A stretch of DNA of 64,000 nucleotides from Paralithodes platypus (taxonomy: Eukaryota > Arthropoda > Malacostraca > Decapoda > Lithodidae), in the NCBI GenBank assembly GCA_032716605.1, contig CM064580.1, positions 34,456,261 through 34,520,260 on the forward strand, given 5' to 3'. The notes under the pieces are model-generated. The model saw only the letters and a program-made list of their open reading frames with translations. It had not been told where the DNA came from and did no database searches. Positions within the stretch are counted from its first letter, which is position 1; each line of letters opens with the position of its first letter. The translations under genes were made by a program, and so were the position numbers. Shown in pieces: positions 59,701-64,000 of the stretch.

Positions 59701-61417
59701 GAGGGTCGGATCGACCCCTTACAATCATCTTTTTCTTCACCAGTTTTAAGGTAAGTGATGTCTTTTAATGTGTATTAATGGTTTAATGATATCTGGTAGG
59801 TAATATAGGCGTTTATTTAGCAAGAAATCCGAAAAAAGGGGGCAAAATTGGGGGGCGCAGACCCATGTAGAACTTTCTCAATATAAAGTGTTATTCCTAT
59901 TACGCGAATTCTTAGTGCACGACAGGCTCTGCCGCCCATATAGTCGCGTTATAGGAGGATGGACTGTATATATAATGAGAGAGAGAGAGAGAGAGATTAA
60001 CTATCATTTAGCTAAGTTAATGGTTGACCATTTATGTAATATGGTAGGCTATAGGCATGCAAATTAAAGGTCTACTTCCAAAGAGCATGTTCAGGTGTAC
60101 CCCATGCCAGTTCTTCACTAACCGCTATGAAGGACAGTTAGGATGCCAAGAACCAGGAGTTATCATGAGGTATGAGTTGGTGTGTTGAGCTGTAGTTGCC
60201 CTTAATTACACCAAGTGTTATAAAACTAATGGGTCCCACCATCTCAGGATTTAGTATCAGGGTTACTCTATTCTAGCTGGGCTGCATACCAAGGCTAAAT
60301 GAGTCCCACCCACCTACTTATTTAAGCTGTCTCTTACGATACATAAAAGTAGCATAGGAACTGTTCTTTTACCACAGAGGCTCCCTATCCTCAGAGTAAA
60401 CCTGTGAAACAGTGAGATCCAGTGTTTAGTTCTCAGGCAGGGCGAGACAATTTGGTATTCTAGTTTCCTAACACCTCTGTTCGCCTGGCCATAAATAGAA
60501 CCTTTGTGTAAGAAGACATTAAATTTTATGAAGTATATTTTGGGTAAATTGGATAGCTGATCTCTCAAACCCTGTACACATATTTATATAATGTCTGTAA
60601 GCTAAGTTACCTTGACAATAGCCCCCTCCTCATTCCTAGCACTAGATGTGAGAGGATCGAGTGCATAACGTAGTCGCGGCCGGGCATCCAGATCAACTGC
60701 CTCCACACGATAAACATACTGATGGCCATCTTCATTTTCAAACACTCTGAAAAATACATAACAAAATATATATATACTGTATATATACTGTATATATAAA
60801 TAAAAGTACTTTAGTTCAATAACTTCATTAGAGGATGATGAATGATGTGGAGAGGGTGGTGATAACATGAGGGTGGAGGGGATGGCAAACTTTTATTTCC
60901 TGAGGAAATTCCTAAAAAAAAGTATTGGAAATATTTCTTGTTTAATACTGTGTATGGGAGATTTAATTAAATTATGCAAACTTGGCACAGTGTTAGCAAT
61001 ATTGAACAAGATGTAGCTGGTTAACCCGAGCAGCATTGCGGGTTCTATTAACCCTTTTGCTCACCAGAAGATGCACTAGTGTCTTCCCGTACTACCTCAA
61101 AAATTAAACCATTATACTTACTTGACAGTGCCAGGGTTGATAAAGACAGGAGCCTTATTGTTGACATCAACGATGGTGATGTTAACAACTGTCCGGGCTT
61201 GCAGTTGTGCGGTGCCTATACCCCCATCCAGAGCGATCACCTCTAGCATGTAGGAGGTGGCGCGGGGTTCGGTGAGGTCGGGATCCAGGAGGGCACCTTG
61301 GGCTATGGAAATCACCCCGGAGTACGCATCCATAACAAACTTGTCCTGGGCCCCGTGCTGGATGCGGAACGCCACTTTGCTGTTTGCCGAGGACCCATCG
61401 TGATCGACTGCAAAGAC
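33206..61417 (-). CDS. long cadherin (cadherin-23 / Cad87A-Cad88C-like), 3' 19 exons
   Basis: A calcium-dependent cell-adhesion membrane protein. Nineteen exons with AG/GT boundaries join to 3,486 nt with every phase agreeing and no internal stop, giving 1,161 residues. Order: one partial and seven complete cadherin repeats (D-x-N-D-N-x-P-type linkers near residues 84, 205, 309 and onwards; L-D-R-E-type motifs), a membrane-adjacent domain (~852-963), a transmembrane helix (~985-1009) and a ~152-residue tail. The tail has HSVEGSNPIW and QQSEGNDSLDDNAV blocks and ends T-T-E-L, a PDZ-ligand-like terminus. Vertebrate cadherin-23 is known to use such a terminus for scaffold binding. The first visible exon starts inside a repeat at phase 0, so more exons lie to the right. 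Exact orthology needs a tree. Confidence 0.9.
33741..33762. repeat. (TTAGG)n array, left half; right half 34,173-34,195
   Basis: Four to five TTAGG units on each side of the retroposon copy at 33,763-34,172, so the retroposon inserted into a telomere-like array. Confidence 0.85.
33763..34172 (-). mobile_element. (AAC)n-tailed retroposon, copy 3 (longer)
   Basis: A ~410 bp copy read on the minus strand from GGTGATGGGCTGGTCTATCA to a GGAACAGCAAC...AAC tail. It shares the 3' ~220 bp with copies 1 and 2 and the whole length with copy 4. Confidence 0.85.
34469..34933 (+). mobile_element. (AAC)n-tailed retroposon, copy 4 (longest)
   Basis: Flanked by the 15 bp direct repeat TACTAAACAAAACTG (34,454-34,468 and 34,934-34,948), so both ends are defined. 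It starts GTCTACTGAAACCAGTAGAC and ends (AAC)n. It faces copy 3, forming inverted arms of ~410 bp with a ~340 bp spacer in cadherin intron 18. Confidence 0.87.
35041..35145 (-). mobile_element. tRNA-SINE fragment, family 2
   Basis: B box GGTTCGAATCCTTGGAGTAC followed by a tail with AAGTTAATTGGTGGGTTAGT, matching 41,360-41,492. The A box half is missing. Confidence 0.75.
35583..35755. repeat. (TA)n / TATACTGTATA microsatellite
   Basis: Poly-T followed by ~170 bp of TA dinucleotides with TACTGTA interruptions. Translated frames here (Ile/Tyr runs) are meaningless. 35,800-36,647 beyond it has one degenerate ~60 bp direct repeat (35,978 and 36,419) and no gene. Confidence 0.9.
36648..36767 (-). 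CDS. cadherin exon 18: acidic cytoplasmic tail
   Basis: QQSEGNDSLDDNAVDPSLSP, then RGDRDMPYITHSNVPNPLS. 120 nt with phase 2 at both ends, so skipping would keep the frame. The donor is CAAG/GTGAGA. Confidence 0.9.
36768..38260 (-). other. cadherin intron 17
   Basis: 1.5 kb of AT-rich sequence with many TACAGTA/TACTGTA words. No transposon or gene recognised. Confidence 0.6.
38261..38390 (-). CDS. cadherin exon 17: cytoplasmic tail, NPIW block
   Basis: AHDPALNRSSTVPNTNIHSV is followed by EGSNPIWMSGFDNDWCKDED. The NxHxVEGSNPIW-type motif is shared by long arthropod cadherins of this group, from family knowledge. Joins exon 16 through a Cys codon and exon 18 through a Ser codon. Confidence 0.92.
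38821..38951 (-). mobile_element. tRNA-SINE, family 2 relative
   Basis: Minus strand: A box TCTTCGTGGCGTAGTGCATA, B box GGGTTCGAATCCCCGGAC, then a CCACATGGATTTGTTGATTT tail ending near AAGTTGGTTGGTG. A relative of 41,360-41,492. No acceptor stem, so not a tRNA gene. Confidence 0.8.
38985..39490. mobile_element. composite SINE-like repeats with (GATA)n end
   Basis: 39,045-39,090 is the reverse complement of 56,335-56,375 (CTGCAGATACTGCAGGTGCA). 39,410-39,490 ends in a 3' tail of GATA repeats like 47,545, 57,240 and 58,665. Several decayed insertions seem merged here. Confidence 0.55.
39785..40130 (-). pseudogene. internally deleted LINE: endonuclease joined to RT thumb
   Basis: Reading from ~40,130 there is an endonuclease segment with LLIANTIFRHRIIHRNT. 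At about 39,915 it passes directly to KWNLKVNAGKSKVMVFERK, which belongs after the RT catalytic core. The intervening ~1.5 kb of a normal element is missing. Confidence 0.65.
40491..40621 (-). mobile_element. tRNA-SINE, family 1
   Basis: Minus strand: GTCTTGGTGGTGTAATGGTT (A box), GGTTCGAATCCCGGTGGATC (B box), then a CATTAATTCCATTGGAGG body and a GGTGAAATTAATAAAATA end. The same arrangement is at 53,371-53,500. Confidence 0.85.
40899..40935. repeat. TTAACCC end with subterminal hairpin
   Basis: TTAACCCTCTCACTCGCCGG followed by the palindrome GGACGCAATCGCGTCC. Similar TTAACCC-plus-palindrome motifs occur at 61,048 and 63,402. No matching right end is seen. Confidence 0.5.
41360..41492 (+). 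mobile_element. tRNA-SINE, family 2
   Basis: A box GTCTTGGTAGTGTAATGGTT, B box GATTTGAATCCTTGGAGTAC and tail GTTAATTGGTGGGTTGGTGA. It ends only ~60 bp from cadherin exon 16. Confidence 0.82.
41551..41749 (-). CDS. cadherin exon 16: transmembrane segment
   Basis: ELNVLDTQRAELITAGAAEE precedes about 25 hydrophobic residues (41,612-41,686). A basic stop-transfer segment QKARYTRQLKAANATAFGE follows. Donor GTAAGT, phase 1. This fixes the topology with the N-terminus outside. Confidence 0.95.
42477..42655. mobile_element. piggyBac-like MITE (TTAA target)
   Basis: TTAA at 42,473-42,476 and 42,656-42,659. Inverted ends CCCCTTCTGTAC and GTACAGAAGGGG match perfectly. The 179 bp interior is non-coding. 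Confidence 0.85.
42660..44291 (-). other. remainder of cadherin intron 15
   Basis: AT-rich. A ~42 bp stretch (GGTGCTTTAGAGTTAGAGGT) at 42,138 repeats 41,811, just before this block. Segments near 43,725-43,800 and 44,110-44,180 are weakly similar. No gene. Confidence 0.5.
44292..44519 (-). CDS. cadherin exon 15: membrane-adjacent domain
   Basis: VREQVEYFRDYLGNITGAIV contains one N-glycosylation sequon (NIT). It continues with NVDDFRVHENHDGTVDKTKT, LYLHLVDKQDN and helical DQNVEHLDHLFK. 76 codons with no EC motifs; it forms a distinct stalk domain. Confidence 0.92.
44840..44925 (+). repeat. dispersed ~90 bp repeat
   Basis: GAACTTTAAATGTTGTTTCT...CCCCCAGCTATGG is the reverse complement of 32,040-32,128. 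It is followed by an (AC/AT)n run. Probably a SINE fragment. Confidence 0.65.
45045..45236. mobile_element. foldback MITE
   Basis: The left end CTGGCAACTCAACTATTAAA and right end ACCAGTTGAGTTGAGTTGCC are inverted copies. The ~190 bp element is the same family as 33,684-34,297. No clear target duplication. Confidence 0.65.
45373..45480 (-). CDS. cadherin exon 14: last EC repeat end into membrane-adjacent domain
   Basis: VFVNDTSGWSDRARVFIYLL closes the last repeat. REDQRVRFILRQSPDE opens the membrane-adjacent domain found before the membrane in cadherin-23-like and insect Bt-receptor-like proteins. 36 codons, phase 0. Confidence 0.9.
45756..45941 (-). CDS. cadherin exon 13: last EC repeat
   Basis: AIDPDAPQNSRLRYYM, then FLVDPVSGAVKLNFDPQKG (turn conserved, LDRE replaced by FDPQ) and YFDFK. 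62 codons. The membrane-proximal repeat appears to lose part of its calcium-binding set, as is common for such repeats. Confidence 0.92.
45942..46817 (-). other. cadherin intron 12
   Basis: AT-rich with a GC-richer island at 46,150-46,330 of unknown origin and a G9 run at ~46,720. No gene recognised. Confidence 0.5.
46818..47057 (-). CDS. cadherin exon 12: seventh EC repeat end and last repeat start
   Basis: TLKELDRELEDHYTLLIKAT (LDRE), a long insert with a proline-rich loop, the linker FVNDINDNPPKF and FTGGITTASDFGLEIMRLT. 80 codons, phase 0 both ends, donor GTAAGA. Confidence 0.93.
47132..47565 (+). mobile_element. tRNA-derived SINE, family 3, with GATA tail
   Basis: A tRNA-like head GCCAGTGTGGCTAAACGG (A box) and GGTTCAATCCCCGGCC (B box), a ~350 bp body and an end CTGGCAATAGATAGATT. 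The tail is shared with 39,465-39,490, 57,240-57,268 and 58,660-58,679. Confidence 0.75.
47820..48190 (+). pseudogene. RTE-like LINE 3' end
   Basis: Encodes MARWMCRAILQDRISSEELR, GWFGHVERMDE, EGAAPRGRPRKTWDK and ALNRAAWSATIKT before a stop, colinear with the C-terminus of the LINE at 61,585-63,110. One internal stop (after SWVKS). The 3' tail is (ATGT)n. 5'-truncated. Confidence 0.88.
48553..48707 (-). CDS. cadherin exon 11: seventh EC repeat start
   Basis: HKSPGAEREKLVATVDLDD, then CYFIVGGDEYGTFNLDSFS and HELM, then a GTCAGT donor. The DxD region is divergent (DLDDLEEEK). Confidence 0.9.
49320..50445 (-). pseudogene. second DIRS-like relic, internally deleted
   Basis: 49,330-49,580 parallels the recombinase region at 5,925-6,215 base by base in many places (CTTTCTCCTC/CTTTTTCCTCAG context, GTGGCCAGCGCCAT). 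49,700-49,800 parallels 6,370-6,440. 49,870-50,100 parallels the RT N-terminal region at 7,900-8,110, including the CACCTCCGGC/GTGGAGGCG stretch. The RT catalytic core and RNase H are absent. It lies in cadherin intron 10. Confidence 0.72.
50790..51412 (+). pseudogene. LINE 3' end with poly(A), CR1-like
   Basis: MLNVSDRAKQIRLLNAFKIV and ANERNEQNTRNKKYNFNV are followed, after frame changes, by FFTAIKDWHNLP and FKHNLKEYLNQ, the C-terminal signature of CR1/Rex-type reverse transcriptases. A non-coding tail then ends in ~20 A at 51,380. 5'-truncated and frameshifted. Confidence 0.75.
51440..53033. mobile_element. pogo/Tigger-like non-autonomous DNA transposon
   Basis: The ends CTGTGGTCCCTC...TTTAGCG (left) and CGCTAAACGCGAGGGACCACTG (right) are inverted repeats, with TA on both sides. 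Element length is 1,594 bp. No transposase frame is visible. The interior has a 27 bp tandem duplication (CCATCGCCAAAAGTGAATTT) at 51,480-51,535, a T23 run and a SINE. Confidence 0.8.
52402..52488 (-). mobile_element. tRNA-like SINE head, family 4
   Basis: Minus strand: GGTGTGGTGGAGTGGTCATG (A box), an anticodon-arm-like CTGGATTGGTAATCCAA with GGT (Thr) in the loop, and GGGTTCAAATCCCGATATG (B box). The acceptor ends do not pair, so I call a SINE or tRNA pseudogene, not a tRNA. Confidence 0.6.
53371..53500 (+). mobile_element. tRNA-SINE, family 1
   Basis: Same structure as 40,491-40,621 in plus orientation: A box GGTGGTGTAATGGTTAAGG, B box GGGTTCGAATCCTGGTGG, tail GGTGAAATTAATAAG. It lies 80 bp from cadherin exon 10. 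Confidence 0.87.
53580..53712 (-). CDS. cadherin exon 10: sixth EC repeat end and linker
   Basis: IRVEAYDQGVPTPLSSDLDL then VRNVNDFEPQF, a divergent linker, and EVMVNFT. It ends at phase 1 and joins exon 11 across the 4.9 kb repeat-rich intron through a Glu codon. Confidence 0.92.
53805..54125. repeat. dispersed unit C in cadherin intron 9
   Basis: Matches 23,180-23,480 over ~300 bp, including CCGAAGGCCG, CGACACCTAAAT and AATGGGGCTAAACATGAGGG. 54,126-54,330 after it holds imperfect repeats of TTAGCTATAAGATCAGGTAA. Confidence 0.8.
54601..54789 (-). CDS. cadherin exon 9: sixth EC repeat core
   Basis: Not covered by a long open frame but clear after splicing. NATVGSLVIQVRATDED is followed by GINGAVRYKIL, IDQVTGAILLQKPLDRERQ and KLYE, then a GTTAGT donor. 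63 codons, phase 0 both ends, with full calcium motifs. Confidence 0.92.
55062..55274. mobile_element. 213 bp pogo-like MITE
   Basis: Ends CAGTCAACCCCCATC and GGGGGAGGGGTTGACTG are inverted. TA precedes the left end; the right flank is AA. Non-coding. In cadherin intron 8. Confidence 0.7.
55470..55693 (-). CDS. cadherin exon 8: fifth EC repeat end and sixth start
   Basis: LFEVRMIEQMAAQIFAAKPL occupies the place of the LDRE strand, and no LDRE-type acidic pair is visible. YSLIVQAQDRGFPP, the linker VTDFNDHPPEF and LTIRVPE follow. Donor GTCAGT, phase 0. Confidence 0.92.
55987..56168 (-). CDS. cadherin exon 7: linker and fifth EC repeat start
   Basis: VTVADINDEAPVFEPREG is the linker. RASDGDDPDSGNGRIRFTIE (DxD and NGRIRF) follows. 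It joins exon 8 through a split Gly codon (NEKG). Donor GTAGGT. Confidence 0.92.
56571..56785. repeat. ~85 bp direct duplication in intron 6
   Basis: TATGAAAAGTACAGTGAAGT at 56,571 and 56,698 begins two near-identical segments ending TATGTTAATATCATAGT. A local tandem duplication. Confidence 0.8.
56872..57017 (-). CDS. cadherin exon 6: fourth EC repeat, second half
   Basis: IDPDTGIITVASPLNREEQ gives the conserved turn and an LDRE variant (LNRE). LLIEAWDN follows, then a Gly-split codon into exon 7. Donor GTTAGA. Confidence 0.92.
57080..57268 (+). mobile_element. SINE with (GATA)n tail
   Basis: A GC-rich body ending CACCCTCATTAAGGGGAGTA...CTGGCAATAGATAGATAG. 58,622-58,679 carries the same terminal ~55 bp in intron 3. 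Confidence 0.7.
57943..58122 (-). CDS. cadherin exon 5: linker and fourth EC repeat start
   Basis: Starts with the canonical linker VIDENDNNPVF, then NLTIREDAPPGTQVAVVNAL and DQDADHYGLVTYLL. Phase 0 on both sides; donor GTAATA. Confidence 0.93.
58368..58532 (-). CDS. cadherin exon 4: EC repeat core
   Basis: 55 codons with LDGETGEVVVAGKVDREQ (LDRE-type), NFSVQATDSGIPSRST (AxDxG motif) and VDVLVQ. Both ends are at phase 0, and the acceptor follows a pyrimidine-rich tract. Confidence 0.92.
58862..59182 (-). CDS. cadherin exon 3: EC repeat end, linker and next repeat start
   Basis: At 107 codons it is the longest exon here. It has VVGLDRERVEV (LDRE motif), the canonical linker VQDVNDNDPKF, then SIAENAKIGTTVVTVVADDVD, the start of the third EC repeat. 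Donor GTGAGT, phase 0. Confidence 0.93.
59225..60610 (-). other. remainder of cadherin intron 2
   Basis: 59,243-59,285 is the 3' tail of the RTE-like LINE (CACTCAGTCTTTAAAATG then ATGT units). (TA)n lies at ~59,455 and (GA)n at 59,978. Near 59,945-59,972 is a pogo-like right end (GGAGGATGGACTGTA) without a visible left partner. An 84-codon frame at 60,314-60,568 is not recognised and is treated as chance. Confidence 0.5.
60611..60746 (-). CDS. cadherin exon 2: start of an EC repeat
   Basis: VFENEDGHQYVYRVEAVDLD leads to RYALDPLTSS. One base completes the split Lys codon from exon 1. The donor is GTAACT. It supplies the first half of the second EC repeat. Confidence 0.9.
61122..61417 (-). CDS. 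cadherin exon 1 in window: partial EC repeat
   Basis: Begins VFAVDHDGSS after a CTCCAG acceptor and ends at a GTAAGT donor (phase 2). It holds the DxD motif (DHD), a weak LDRE equivalent (LLDPDL) and the linker IVDVNNKAPVF, in which Asn replaces the usual Asp. The first third of this repeat must lie in an exon beyond the window. Confidence 0.92.
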
Positions 61418-61584
61418 CTGGAGAGGGGTAGAGATATTCGATATAATTATAGCATGCCATAACATAACAAAATAATTACATAAGATAATGTAGAACTTCC
61501 AAATCACCATATGCCACCCCTTATAATCTATCATGCTAATAGATATTGTTATTGCGAGTCTAAAATGATAAATAACGTTGCATT

Positions 61585-63110
61585 ACATACATACATACAT
61601 AACATTTTAAGACTGAGTGTTCCACACATAAGTGCAGTTTCAGTCTCTTGTCCTAATGGCGGCGTTCCAGGCAACCCTGTTAAGGGCTGCTTCACTTGTC
61701 AAGTTCTTGGATTTGAGATCGGCGCGTATAGTCCGATCCCAGGTCTTCCTCGGTCCACCCCTTGGTGCAGCTCCCTCCACAATCACAGACCTGCATTTTG
61801 TCACCCAATTTTGTTCATCCATTCTCTCCACATGTCCATACCATCCCAGTCTACTTGTACGCATCACCTCGCTAATACTCTTTATACCTAAACGTCTCCT
61901 CAGCTCAACATTTGTTATTCTATCCTGTAGCCTGGCCCCACACATCCATCTCACCATTCTCATCTCATTACGCTCCATTCTGTTGACATCCTCTACTTTA
62001 ACGGCCCATGTTTCTGAGGCATACGTCATTGCACTTCTAACACATGAGGCATACACCTTTCCCTTCAGGGGGAGAGGCATTCTTTTCATGGTCAGGATTG
62101 GCATCAATTCTCTGAACTTCCCCCAGCCACACCTAATTCTAGCAACAGTGGCAGCCTCGGCCCCACCACCGGCAGAGATGGTATCTCCTAGGTAACAAAA
62201 CTTGTTCACCAGCTCCAAAGACTCATTTCCAAAATTCACAGCCACAGGATCATCACTTAACACAAGCTCGCCTTTGCACACTACGCACTCAAATTTCTCT
62301 ATTTCTGACTTATCCTTCGGCAGGGGCCCCTTTATTCTACTACAGCGCTTACTCCCATGGTGTACCCAACATCGACAGATGCTACATTGAATTGAGTTAA
62401 CGCCCACTCCCTTTCCACACACTGCACATGGGTATGCACCGCTCTTTTCCACATTGCCTCGTCTCAAACTACAATGCATAACCTTGGTTTTGTTAATATT
62501 GACTCTTAAACCCTTGCTCGCCATGCCCTCTCTCCACTTTCTGAATTTGGCCTCAGCATCCTGCATACTGTCAGCTATTAGGACTAAATCGTCTGCATAA
62601 AACAGTTCCAACGGGAGTCCGCCTCTAAAAACTCTAGACAGCGCCTCCAAGACCATAATAAAGAGGAGGGGGCTTAACACTGAACCCTGATGGACTCCAA
62701 CACGGACTGCGAATTCATCACTCAGTACACCTTTCACCCTCACCGAACTTCGCGAATCCTCATACATCTTCATTATCACACGCACCAGCCACTCTTCCAC
62801 ACCAAGTTTCCTCATAGCCCACTGTACAACATCTCTAGGTACCCTATCAAAGGCCTTCTCCAGGTCCACAAACACAAAGTAAAGATCCCTGCCTTTTAGT
62901 AGGTATCTTTCCTGTATCTGCCTGACTATGAAGATAGCATCGGTTGTACCACGTCCTGGCATAAAACCAAACTGCATATCATCAATAGAGATGCTTTGCC
63001 TGATCAAACCCTCAAGGACTCTCTCACAGACCTTCATGATTTGGTCAAGCATTTTCAGGCCCCTATAATTTCCTCTATCCAATATTATGGTGCTTAAGTT
63101 TGCTGGAGGA
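61585..63110 (-). pseudogene. 5'-truncated RTE-like LINE with open RT core and PHD-like finger
   Basis: The frame stays open for 521 codons (63,205-61,640), but LINE similarity begins at ~63,105 (LDRGNYRGLKMLDQIMKVCE). It has MPGRGTTDAIF, VDLEKAFDRVP, GVHQGSVLSPLLF and the catalytic FYADD. A Cys/His finger follows (C260, C263, C274, C277, H282, C288, C307, C310), then WYGHVERMD and a C-terminus ending AIRTRD. The 3' end is (ATGT)n at 61,585. The endonuclease and RT N-terminus are missing. It sits in the intron upstream of the first visible cadherin exon. Confidence 0.88.
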
Positions 63111-63205
63111 AAATCTTCCCCATTATTTGTACCTGTTAGAGAACTAATCTCCACAGGTCTCAATCGATGAAATTGAAAATTACACAGGCGGAGATTGTCT
63201 TGCAA

Positions 63206-64000
63206 AAAATCTTAAGTACCGTAATACTATGAAGCTTAGATTTACTATACAGTAGTCGACTTTTTCCTAGCTGGTAGTAAATTGCCATATATTCATCATA
63301 ATTTCTTGGCTATTGCGAAGATTTGGTAGCGAAATATTTTGCTGATTATGAAAATTTGGCAGTAAGATGATTCAGAGACAGCAGTTACATATTTTTGTCA
63401 TTAACCCGGGTACTGCGGGAAGACTCTTAAGAGTTCCCCCGGCGGACTGTGGGAAGACTCTTAAGAGTCAGAGAAAAAATAAATAAATTTTAACCCTCCA
63501 GCCCCGGCTACGCATTACCCCGAAACCTGGGTGTTTTGGCCGAAAAACGTCTAGGCTAGGCTACCGTATATTTGTTATTCTGACTGCTTCCCCCATTCCC
63601 ACGCATCCCCAAGCATAGCTGTGTTATTTACCTGTAGAATGGCGTTAAGTAGAGCTCTCTAAGTCAACTGGTTGAGTTGTGATGATGATTTCATTGGAGA
63701 TAACTTTATGGCAAAAACAGCCACTTTACACTACTTTTCGATACTTAACAACAACATACAGGCACACACGAACAAGCGACGCTCTCCTTCTTGTGGCCGG
63801 AGATGCGGGGCGTCGGTCCAGCCGGCTGTTGTTTACATGCGTTGGACCGACGCCTCGCACACCAAGCTCACAGGCTTTGAGCTCATGGGTGTTTAAGAGC
63901 CCTTCCGGGTAGCTCGTGTATGCTTTTTTATGGGCGTTCAAGAGCCCTTCCGGGAACAGAGGGTTTTTAAACATCGGGGGAAAAAAAAAATATTATTTTG
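63206..64000. other. right-edge spacer
   Basis: TTAACCC at 63,402 is followed by GGGAAGACTCTTAAGAGT twice (63,417 and 63,451). A perfect 11 bp inverted repeat GCGTCGGTCCA/TGGACCGACGC lies at 63,810-63,853. A ~24 bp direct repeat (TTTAAGAGCCCTTCCGGG / TTCAAGAGCCCTTCCGGG) is at 63,893 and 63,935. No exon recognised. Confidence 0.5.

Noticed and set aside
60314..60568. 84-codon minus-strand frame in cadherin intron 2, considered as an extra exon
   Set aside because: Exons 2 and 3 already join in phase through the EC repeat without it, and it has no cadherin motif.

Overview
The window reads as arthropod nuclear DNA, most likely a decapod crustacean. The clues are interstitial (TTAGG)n arrays (the ancestral arthropod telomere motif), a DIRS1-like tyrosine-recombinase retrotransposon (a group known from decapods), several tRNA-derived SINE families, abundant (TA)n and (GATA)n runs, and small exons separated by repeat-filled introns. 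The species is an inference. Nothing bacterial, no CRISPR array and no intact tRNA or rRNA gene was seen.

Positions 1-33,200 hold no recognisable host gene. This part is a mosaic of degenerate satellites and nested transposons. A 13-15 bp minisatellite (ATTGAGGGAAAAA-like), (TTAGG)n arrays and a ~150 bp unit recur side by side at about 0.1-2.9 kb, 13.3-13.85 kb and 22.2-24.8 kb. A DIRS1-like element fills about 4.03-12.57 kb on the minus strand. It has inverted terminal repeats and an internal complementary region matching both outer edges, and its gag, RT/RNase H and tyrosine recombinase are all broken. A second large element (13,852-22,203) sits inside a (TTAGG/TTCGG)n array between GTTCG target duplications. 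It has 160 bp LTR-like ends and gag-like, proline-rich minus-strand reading frames full of in-frame duplications, but no visible pol. From 25.5 to 31.3 kb lie decayed LINEs, two copies of an (AAC)n-tailed retroposon and a TTAA-flanked MITE.

Positions 33,206-61,417 (minus strand) are the 3' part of a long cadherin gene. I could define 19 exons by GT/AG boundaries; all splice phases agree and join to 3,486 nt, 1,161 codons ending in a stop. They encode one partial and seven complete cadherin (EC) repeats, a membrane-adjacent domain, one transmembrane helix and a ~152-residue cytoplasmic tail ending T-T-E-L, a PDZ-ligand-like terminus. The architecture resembles the cadherin-23 / insect Cad87A-Cad88C / Bt-receptor-like group; exact orthology is not established. 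The 5' exons lie beyond the right edge.

The cadherin introns carry the same kinds of repeats: tRNA-SINEs, the (AAC)n retroposon (two copies forming a large inverted repeat), foldback MITEs, TTAA-type MITEs, a ~1.6 kb pogo/Tigger-like element, an internally deleted DIRS relic and LINE ends. From 61.6 to 63.1 kb is a 5'-truncated RTE-like LINE with an intact RT core and a PHD-like finger.
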